NCBI GenBank assembly: GCA_022813625.1
Contig: JAKLMB010000035.1
Location: 248,001-312,000 of the forward strand
Direction: 5' to 3'
Length of the DNA stretch: 64,000 nucleotides
Origin: Aaosphaeria pasadenensis
Taxonomy: Eukaryota; Ascomycota; Dothideomycetes; Pleosporales
This document shows, piece after piece, positions 56,141-64,000 of the stretch. Within the stretch, counting starts at the first letter, position 1, and the number at the start of each line of letters is the position of its first letter. The position numbers and the translations under genes are program-made. The notes under the pieces are model-generated. The model did no database searches. It worked only from the letters and a program-made list of their open reading frames with translations, and was not told the DNA's origin.

Positions 56141-57111
56141 GCCCTGGAAGCTCTTCTCAATAATCACCGCTCTGAAGAGATTAATTGGATGAAACGCACT
56201 TTTGAGGAATAAAACATATTATTTTCGGAAACGAGGCCATGAGTGTTATTTTAAGCCAGGGTAAACAATCATCCATACGGGAATAGGATTGTCGGTAGGG
56301 CATCGAGACGAGACGGTCGGACACTGCGAAATTGCGGACCTGGGGAGTCATGCGTACCGGTCGTCGGAATTTAGTGATCTTGATTGGGTTACCTCTGTGA
56401 TACCCGCAATTCCGAGCGCAAACGGTTGCGTGGCAGATACAATGCAAAATCCCATTTTCCATTCGATCCAGAAGTAATTAATCCAGACCATCGTGTTATA
56501 GCATGTTTTGCGGCGTACGGGTGGTGCTGAGTTATCGAACGTGCAACGGCTTTAACGAGGCCAGGACTCAATCAGTCTCGTCGCATGATTGGTCGGGAGT
56601 ATTCTGGATAAACAGCTCTCTGGAGATCAAGGTTCGACTGGATCTTGATGAACATTGAAGTTGCCTGTTCTAATCTCCAAAGTCCAAAATTAGATTTTGG
56701 GTAGATCTTTAAAGCACTTGGTTCGCCTCGACCACCCAAGGACTCGATGTCCAGGATAGGATTCGTCGTTATGTGTACACGACCGGACTTTGGTGGTGAC
56801 GGATATCTGTTGAAACCATAGTCGACCCAAGTCCGCTTTAATCCATTGTGAAGTAGGTTATTAATACTAACAAATCATCAAAATATGTTTGACATAGCAG
56901 AAGAGGTGTTCTGAACTTGCAACGATAAGCAAGGCTTGAGTATAAGTAGCATGGCATGCATTGTCGACTGCCCATTATTCGCAGTAAACCAATCATTACT
57001 TTCCTTTGCAGTGTTATAGATTTCCAATCATTTCATCATTTTCCTTTTGAATATCTTCGTTCCAGTCATTTCATAAAGCTTTCTCCGGTCTGCGCTTCCT
57101 AAAATTTCACA
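56141..57111. other. Divergent promoter region
   Basis: Lies between the F-box gene (-) and the cysteine-rich secreted protein gene (+). Short frames only. A TATAAG-like string at about 56940 lies 170 bases before ATG 57112. Confidence 0.5.
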
Positions 57112-57680
57112 ATGCCTTCTTTCCAATCCATTCTTTTGGGCACGCTTCTTGCTGCACCATACGCAGCAACCGCTGTGTTGTCTACTACAACAATTCCTGC
57201 AAGTTTCACCCAAGTCGTCCGTGCCCGGGCCACTCCCACCCCGCCAAAATGCTTCCAAGTAAAGGGTAACGTGCAATATACCAAAGGCACTCCGGATGAG
57301 CAGGTCAGCAATGGCTGGCAGGTGCTTCTCGACGACGGTCAGGTCATTTGCGACAATGAAGGTGCGGAATCTCCTTTGAAGGGCTCCAAGATCAATTGCT
57401 CTGGACCCCCGGGTTTCACTTCACAAACTTTCGAATGGTCGTGGCCAGATGTGAACGGTCCTCTGACGGCCTCCTATTGCTACGATTTTAACAACGCGAA
57501 TTGGTATGTCTTCATCTCCCAACACTGCACAATCATCATTGTTGCAGGTGTTTGAACTAAACTGATCATGAAAACAGTGCTAGTAATACCCTTACCCAAG
57601 GACAAGGTTGGACTTGCACAGAGAACGGAGCAAGTTTTACGTGTGAGGGGGAGATACAAGTTTGCGGAGGAGCTCAGTGA
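57112..57680 (+). CDS. Small secreted eight-cysteine protein (effector-like)
   Basis: A 164-residue protein, exons 57112-57503 and 57578-57680. The intron (GTATGT donor, AAACAG acceptor) replaces an early stop in the unspliced reading. The signal peptide is MPSFQSILLGTLLAAPYAATA. The mature part has eight cysteines, in PKCFQ, VICDN, INCSG, SYCYD, NANCAS, WTCTE, FTCEG and QVCGG, enough for four disulfides, with several Trp and Gly residues. The fold-like pattern (ordered core, final CGG motif) and size fit fungal secreted effector candidates or small carbohydrate-binding proteins. I recognise no named family. A dibasic-like VVRARAT at residues 36-42 might mark a propeptide end. It stands alone in gene-poor DNA. 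Confidence 0.75.
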
Positions 57681-59663
57681 AATGTGGGCTCGAAGATGCT
57701 CTTTTGAATTTTTCCCACCTTGTTTGATGTGGCTCTGATAAGAATCAAGAAATTACGTATACGACGAATCGGTGTATAAACAGCAGATGTGTTATCCATA
57801 CAAGATCCTTGTATATGATCTGCTATTCCCACCAGGCTCATAAGCCCAACTTTGCATAAAACATGTAAAATTATTTCGTCCGTTGTATGCTCCTCGTTAA
57901 CGTCTGATACCGGTACTCCTTTAGTTCTAGCACTAATACTGGACTGGGGAAGTTGATCTACAATAGTCCTCTGGATGGTGCCGTGTGTAATAATGATTTT
58001 CTTTTGACTGTTCACTCATTTAGCATGTACCTTCTCCGGAAGCATATTGGAGGAGAATCGTCCATCATAGTTTCCGGCTGTTCTTGCACGCCAAGCGCTA
58101 TCCACATGGTCTATTCTTGGCGGCTGGGCAAGAGGCAGAAAGCTCCCGAAAGGTGGCGAATGAGAAGCTCCCATCGGAAAAACAAAGTTGCAACTGGCAG
58201 TTCTAGACCTCAATTGCTGGCGTGAGCGCAGGTGGGTGCTGTTCTGATCGAGTTGAGAGCACTTCGAGCTCTATACTGTATCTCTTGTAATATACAAATG
58301 ATTATTGAGAGGCCATGAAATCGAGTCCGATGAAGATCGCATGTGTTCGCAGCTATATTGTAGCAGCGGAGGCGGAAAACAAGTCAGCTTCTAGGCCTAG
58401 GTCTCAGAAAAGAGCGACTGAATAAGCATTAACATTGAACGGATCTTCAGATGATCAATGGCGGAACCGATCGCGGCAGCGAATAGCAAAACAGCGACAA
58501 ATAATTTGTCGGTCGGCGACGGCATAGGAGGCTCGGCAAAGCTGCAGGTTGGCAGTTTCGGTCCGTCTTCTGGTAACTACGAGCTATGATGCTGTGAAGG
58601 CACAAGGACATGGAGCCAGGTCCAGGTAGAAGACAAGAAGCGACGGTGCGTGCATGCAACGAGGTCGTTGCGCGAGGGAGAGATAATTACATATAATGGA
58701 ACCGGACGGGCCAATCTATTCAGAGCTGTGTCCGCGGAAAGGAGATGTCTGGAAGTCGCCGACTCCTGAGGTAGTACCAGTATGTATACGATACGGTGGT
58801 ACGAAGTACGATATACACACCGTAGTTATCGTATCACCACCCAAGATCGTCGACAAGTAGTGCCGAAAGATGTTCGACTGTGAGGCTGAGTACGCAAGAC
58901 GATCCGGCACCAAGCTTGGATAGTGGGATGCCAGGGGGGGCAGTGTAAGGTGCATGCCATGCCATGCTAAACCATGAGAGCCTTCAAAACCACCCTAGAA
59001 GAGTCGACCGTACGTCCATGCCGTGAAGGTGTTGTAGCACAGAATTGCTACGAGTACATTGAATGTTGAATGCGAATGAATGATTATAATGGTGTTCATG
59101 TTGGGAAGCAATAACGAATCGACACGGGTTGGTGTTGTTTGTGATGGTAATAAGGAGTGATGATTAGTGGTGAATGTCCATGCGAGACGAGGAAAGCCAA
59201 GACTCGACGTGGAAGTAAGCAACGATGACGTAACCCGATGGTAGAATTTCGGCTCGGCTCGTTTCGACGTTCCGTGTCTCTCTCTTTCTCTCTTTCTGTC
59301 TCTCTTTACTCTCTCTCTCTCTCTCTATGCTCTCTCTCCATCTCATCGTATCAACCTCCCATCCCTTACCCTTAACCCTCCACCCTTATAACCCGTCTAA
59401 CACACCAACGGCAAACGCCAATTCGAACATCCGACTACTTACTATCTAATAAGTCTGGAACTACCCCCGTAGGGTGAGGGTGACCTTCCATACTCATCTC
59501 CGTCTCTCTTCGTTTCTACTCAATATCAACAACAACATCAATATCAACATAACATCAACATCCGCATCATCAACCACCGTCAACAATATCCCACAACCGG
59601 CCATCCTTCGAACGTCCCCACGCCTCGTCCGCGACCCTCCATGCCCTGCTATTCGCCCTCCAC
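57681..59663. other. Intergenic stretch without a supported gene
   Basis: 2 kb of short frames without domains. A long CT-rich simple-sequence region at about 59275-59345 and a pyrimidine-rich leader up to 59663 precede the multi-pass membrane protein gene. Confidence 0.5.
59275..59345. repeat. CT-rich simple-sequence tract
   Basis: About 70 bases made almost only of CT and CTTT units, some 320 bases before the ATG at 59664. Confidence 0.85.
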
Positions 59664-60615
59664 ATGGGTATCCGCTACCCGGCTGTTGTCAACATAATCA
59701 CCCTCATCTTCTTCTTCGTCTACTTCTGGATCGCCGCGTACCTGTGCTATCGCCACGGCCTCGGTCATAATACACCATGGATATGCATAATCATCCTGTG
59801 CCTTTGCCGCCTGACCCAGGTCTCCCTCGATCTGGCGGCCACTCAACTCTTCCCACCGTTCTCGGCCGCTAATACGTCCCTTGAGAGTGGTGTCGCCATC
59901 TTGACCGAGATGGGCCTGACACCACTGTTCATGGCTACTACATCAATGCTCAATACTACCTCGCGCCCCAAAGGACGTCGAATGCAATGGATACTTCTCA
60001 TTCTACACGTTCCGCTCATCGTATCATTTATCCTCATCGTTGCCGGCGGAATTGATCCTGATTCCCGTGATACCCCGACTTTCGCCTCGACCGAAGCCAC
60101 CAAAGCCGGCATCGCCTTATATTGCGCGTGTTTTGTTGTCCTGATCTGGGCCACAGCGGTTATCTCGTCTCGTCTATACCTGGCCGACTCGTTCGAAGTC
60201 AAGATACTTACCACCGTGGTTCTCAGTCTTCCTTTCTTCTTGGTGGACGTCGTCTACATGATGTGTTTCGCTTTCGAAAGTTTGTGGGGTAGCCAAACAT
60301 TCAATGTTATCAGCGGCGACGTCACAACTCAATTGTGTATGCAGGTCATAATGGAATACATAATCGTTGCATTGTACCTTGCCATGGGTCTAGAGTTGCC
60401 CAACAAGGTAGAAAGAGCCGTCGAGGAGGTGGATCCCGAACAACTGACGGCCACGTTTCTCTGGAAGCTTTACGAAGTAGGATCATGTAAGAACTCTGAT
60501 ACCACAGCGCGAGTGTTAATATACTAATGATTTTGCGCCAGCTGTTGTCGCTTTTGTTATTATGCCCGCCCTCCAATTCGCACATTGGTTGTTGGGAAGA
60601 ATATTACGTTCCTGA
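59664..60615 (+). CDS. Multi-pass (about seven helices) membrane protein, DUF7702-like
   Basis: A 298-residue integral membrane protein, exons 59664-60486 and 60542-60615. Hydrophobic segments are visible near residues 7-27 (VVNIITLIFFFVYFWIAAYL), 38-58, 75-95, 108-130, 148-168, 178-200 and 225-245. The last exon adds AFVIMPALQFAHWLLGRILR. CYRHGLGHN after the first helix and LCRLTQVSLDLAATQ in the second recall a Pezizomycotina-only family of unknown function with RHG and R-L motifs (DUF7702). The topology is GPCR-like, but I see no known receptor signature (for example none of the Pth11 CFEM cysteines). A receptor or channel role would be speculation. Confidence 0.75.
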
Positions 60616-62315
60616 ACCTGTCTTTTAGCGAGCGATACTTTTGGCATTGCATTTCATCATCATGCGAACTACGAAAAGTAGTAGCTTTACCCGTCCGTAC
60701 AGGACGTCCAGTACAATAGCGTCACGGTGCATACACAGCTATTTTTCTTTGAGGTGTGTTCATACACGTTTACATGACTTTTCTTAGTCTGACGGAGAAA
60801 CACCCACATAGATCGCATCCCTCTCTCTTCCTCGGTCAATCGGTCATCGAAATTCTTCGCATCTACCCACCCAATATCCATCCGCTTGCTTCGTCCCGCG
60901 TAAACCGGTCACTATCATACGAGTCCTTTGGGCCAGAGGTGGACGACCCCACCACTTAGATATGCTGCGCGTTCCAGGAGAGTTTCGCAGAGGAACCGTA
61001 ACTTTACTCCATGGAAAGAGCGTATAGAGGAACTATCTGTTGGGACTGTTTGATATTTGCGAAGACCAATGATTGTACGGTTCAATTGTGCTAACACACC
61101 ACCGTGACATTACTTCTCGACTCCAGCCAGAACGCGTTGGACTATATGGGCAAGCGTTCGAAAGGATGGCCGTCGGTTCTGCTGCTTTGCGCAACTTCCT
61201 TGCAGGGGTGCATAGCTTTTCCCGTTATTTTGCCACCTGGCCTTGGAGGGTTCCAGAGTATTGGATGACGACCTGTTCGGCGTCTTAACGCCAATGTTGA
61301 TCCTACATCGCAATCCCTCATCTTGACTGCTGCATCGTGGGGTGGATGGATAATGTCTGCGCAAAGAATGGCCAGACCGGCTCAATTCTAGGCTAAGAAT
61401 TGGATCCGTCAGGTTTGTTGCGTACTATAGGTGCCTGCATCGAGAGAACATCCATTTGTCTTGTGCACAATAGGAAAACTCTTTATCGTGCTCACTTTGT
61501 CGATACGCCGTTGCGTTGGCTTGCAAAATGTTTTCCAATTTCACCAGCGAACCTACGGATATTGAGTTGAAAGGGAACATAACCGAGCTCTACTATTAGC
61601 AAAGATTTCACACTCTACATTGTGGAGTGTATAAAAGATACACACTTCGTTCCGCTACCATGACTTCTCTTTCAATGCATCGCTACTCGGTTCTATTCTC
61701 TCTCAAGGTCTATACGCCATCACTAGTTGATGTGACGAGATTGGAACGAATATTCTGCAATAATACAAGTAGTGCTTGGAAAATCAATAGGCAGCGCTTA
61801 ATTGCCGATCAATCTACGAACCCCTGATGCCTCGGGCAAGTTACCTCCGCCCTCCAAGAGACTCATTTCCGAACTGCAAGATAGTCACACAACTATTCTC
61901 AATTTGACTGAACCACCTATAGAATATGGAACATCTTAAGGGTTCGGGGCTCCTGGAGCCGATACAATTATTCCGATACTCAACGACCTCGCAACTCGGA
62001 CGATGATTATGCGACGGTTTAGCAATGGAAGAAATTGCATGTGCTTCTGTTTCCCCACAATCTCCCCGCGCCTTAAGATCTCGCTCTACATCAACCCGTT
62101 TATCCACGGACATCAACCACAACGGGTAAGCGCCAGTTGTTCAATGATAGAACATGCAGTTGCGTGATTGTTTCTAATTTCAACACAATCGACTATGTAG
62201 TCAAGCCCAGGTAATCGGGATCCATAATGCAGGTACAAATATGTGAACTACTGCCCATTCACTCAAGGCCATCCAACTCTCCTCGTCTTAGGGTCACTCC
62301 TTGCCTAACACGAGG
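60616..62315. other. Intergenic stretch without a supported gene
   Basis: 1.7 kb with only short frames (for example 61073-61385 on both strands) lacking domains or splice patterns. The last 150 bases are the promoter of the lyase gene. Confidence 0.5.
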
Positions 62316-64000
62316 ATGTCTAAAAGCGTTCTTGGCTGTGTTGCCCTCATTGGGCTTGTGAATTCTGTTCAAGCTCAAGGTCGCTCCACCAGCGAAGCTG
62401 TCAAAGTCAAGTGGCTTGAAGATGCCCCAAAATACAACGGCGGTGTCACGTTCGGTTTACCATGGGCGCTTGGGCAGTTCTCTGCCAATGCATCCACTTT
62501 CTCCGCTTCGTCAGGGAATGGGGATGTCCAATTGCAGTCTTGGATTAACGCGTACTGGCCAGACGGATCGATCAAGTGGACCGGCCACGCACTCAGTGCT
62601 TCGGAGTCGGCCTCAGATGAATACACTATAACTGCGACTGGCTCGGGCACTGGAAATGCAACTCGGCTGAGAAGACGAGCGATAAACGACACAAATGTTA
62701 TTCAGGTCACCCAAACAGCAGACAATATCCGAGTCAATACCAGGAAGATCACTGCGGACTTTCCGAAATCGGGCGATTCGATCCTTTCTTCCATTAAGAC
62801 ATCTAGTGGAAAGACCGTCGGCACCAATGGTCGCTTGGTTCTTAGGTCTCAATCTGGTGTTGGAGATGATGACAGTGGAGATACCGCCGCAGTCAACTAC
62901 TATAACTTCATCAGCAAGGTTTCCAATGTGACTGTATCTAAAGAGACGTCAATTCGCACTCTGGTGACTGTGCAAGGCATCCACCGTCTTGAAGAGAAAT
63001 CATCGGGCACGCATAAAGATTGGCTTCCCTTCACCGTTCGCTTCTACCTCTACGCCAATTCTGAGGCCATACGAATCATTCATACCATTATCTATGATGG
63101 TGAATCCAAGAATGACTTCATCTCTGGGTTGGGTGTCAAGTTCGATGTGCCGCTCGAGGGCGAGGAATTCTACGACCGCCATGTTCGAATTGCCGGCGTC
63201 GATGGAGGAATACTGCACGAAGCAGTGCAAGGACTCAGCGGTCTCCGTCGGGACCCCGGCAAGAATGTCACTGATGCACAGTATGAAGGCAAGAAGCTGC
63301 CAGATATCAGCACATGGCCTGCCAATGTTCGCACCCGCACGCAATGGATTCCCACATGGAGCGACTACCGCCTTACCCAACTATCGCCAGATGGATTTAA
63401 CATCCAGAAGCGAACAAAGGCCGGTCAAAGTTGGCTCAAGATTCCGGGAGGTACTCGTGCCGGCGGCCTCGCATATCTTGGTGGTGCAACCGTAGGTGGG
63501 CTTGCTGTCGGCCTTCGCGACTTCTGGAAGAAGTATCCTACCAGCCTGGACATCTCGAACGCCGCCACCGACACCGGATCAATCACCCTGTGGCTTTATA
63601 GCCCTTCGGCTGAGCCTCTGGATGTGCGTCCTTATCACGATGGTCTTGGAGAAGACACATATGCAAAACAGTTAGACGCTCTCGAAATTACATACGAGGA
63701 CTGGGAAGGGGGTTATGATACTCCATATGGTGTTGCCAGAACCAACGAGCTATACATCTATGCCTTTGACAGCACTCCAACTGCGGAGAAGCTATCTCAG
63801 CTAACGAACAACACCAACGAGCCGCCAGCTCTTGTCGCAGACTCTGCATACATCGCCAAAACTAAGGCTCTCGGTACTTACTGGGCCACCCCAGAATCCA
63901 CTGCCGGGTCAGCAAAAGCGGAGGCCCTTGAGTCACAATTGGATTTCCTCGTCAAGTTCTACGAAGGACAAGTAGAGCAGCGCCGCTGGTATGGCTTCTG
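62316..64000 (+). CDS. Secreted exo-rhamnogalacturonan lyase-like protein (PcRGLX/YetA-like), 3' end beyond window
   Basis: Probably cleaves rhamnogalacturonan I from the chain end outside the cell. The frame runs from ATG 62316 without a stop to the window edge, 561 residues so far. A signal peptide (MSKSVLGCVALIGLVNSVQA) is followed by the RIFT-barrel-like N-terminal domain of the PcRGLX/YetA group (VKWLEDAPKYNGGVTFGLPW). WINAYWPDGSIKWTGHALSA, FTVRFYLYANSEAIRIIHTI and the central LAVGLRDFWKKYPTSLDI match that group. The last visible residues (EQRRWYGF) are close to the start of the C-terminal catalytic barrel. The family link comes from recalled features of Penicillium chrysogenum PcRGLX (PL26), and the assignment to lyase activity is inference. 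With the esterase and GH31 gene it adds to the plant cell-wall theme. Confidence 0.8.
   Translation, partial: MSKSVLGCVALIGLVNSVQAQGRSTSEAVKVKWLEDAPKYNGGVTFGLPWALGQFSANASTFSASSGNGDVQLQSWINAYWPDGSIKWTGHALSASESASDEYTITATGSGTGNATRLRRRAINDTNVIQVTQTADNIRVNTRKITADFPKSGDSILSSIKTSSGKTVGTNGRLVLRSQSGVGDDDSGDTAAVNYYNFISKVSNVTVSKETSIRTLVTVQGIHRLEEKSSGTHKDWLPFTVRFYLYANSEAIRIIHTIIYDGESKNDFISGLGVKFDVPLEGEEFYDRHVRIAGVDGGILHEAVQGLSGLRRDPGKNVTDAQYEGKKLPDISTWPANVRTRTQWIPTWSDYRLTQLSPDGFNIQKRTKAGQSWLKIPGGTRAGGLAYLGGATVGGLAVGLRDFWKKYPTSLDISNAATDTGSITLWLYSPSAEPLDVRPYHDGLGEDTYAKQLDALEITYEDWEGGYDTPYGVARTNELYIYAFDSTPTAEKLSQLTNNTNEPPALVADSAYIAKTKALGTYWATPESTAGSAKAEALESQLDFLVKFYEGQVEQRRWYGF

Noticed and set aside
58740..58880. 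Possible inverted repeat built of GATACGGTGGT and ATCGTATCACCACC
   Set aside because: The arms do not pair well when aligned base by base; no terminal duplications or transposase nearby.

Overview
The window looks like nuclear DNA of a filamentous ascomycete (Pezizomycotina). Genes stand singly rather than in operons, introns are mostly 43-76 bases with GT-AG ends and CTAAC/CTAAT-like branch points, and two regulators carry the fungal Zn2Cys6 cluster. A gEgh16/GAS1-type secreted protein, a tannase-family esterase, a GH31 enzyme and a secreted exo-rhamnogalacturonan-lyase-type enzyme suggest a plant-associated life style (inference). I joined exons by eye and checked that the summed lengths are multiples of three, except where noted.

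Layout. 1-2222 (-): Zn2Cys6 regulator, cut by the window edge. 4500-4922 (-): small cysteine-rich secreted protein. 7380-9080 (+): Dal5-type MFS permease. 9317-12058 (-): sterol-glucosyltransferase-like enzyme. 12604-14268 (-): secreted amidase. 16455-16805 (+) and 21562-21914 (-): small single-pass membrane proteins, with the GAS1-like protein (19069-20323 +) between them. 23002-24639 (+): SET protein. 26057-27220 (+): AhpC/TSA-like protein. 29572-31725 (+): glutathione-dependent formaldehyde dehydrogenase. 32447-32923 (+): unknown protein.

The 33.6-41.2 kb stretch is the most unusual. Two small single-pass membrane proteins and a protein kinase lie on the minus strand, followed by two tandem-duplicated small single-pass membrane proteins on the plus strand. 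A roughly 50-base upstream element with a TTGTCT core precedes each of these four membrane-protein genes, and also the one at 16455. It lies 240-370 bases before the ATG in gene orientation. A further orphan copy sits at 15.67 kb and a weak copy precedes the 21.9 kb gene. I consider this dispersed gene-plus-element family the best candidate for something undescribed.

41704-43272 (-) is a secreted protein with a repetitive acidic segment and a basic tail. 45496-54489 groups a feruloyl-esterase/tannase, a Zn2Cys6 regulator, a Dal5-type MFS permease and a GH31 glycosidase, plausibly a small carbohydrate- or phenolic-use cluster. 54848-56140 (-) is an F-box-like protein, 57112-57680 (+) an eight-cysteine secreted protein and 59664-60615 (+) a multi-pass membrane protein. 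62316 to the end (+) is a secreted PcRGLX/YetA-like lyase cut by the window edge. No tRNA, rRNA, CRISPR array or intact transposon was found.
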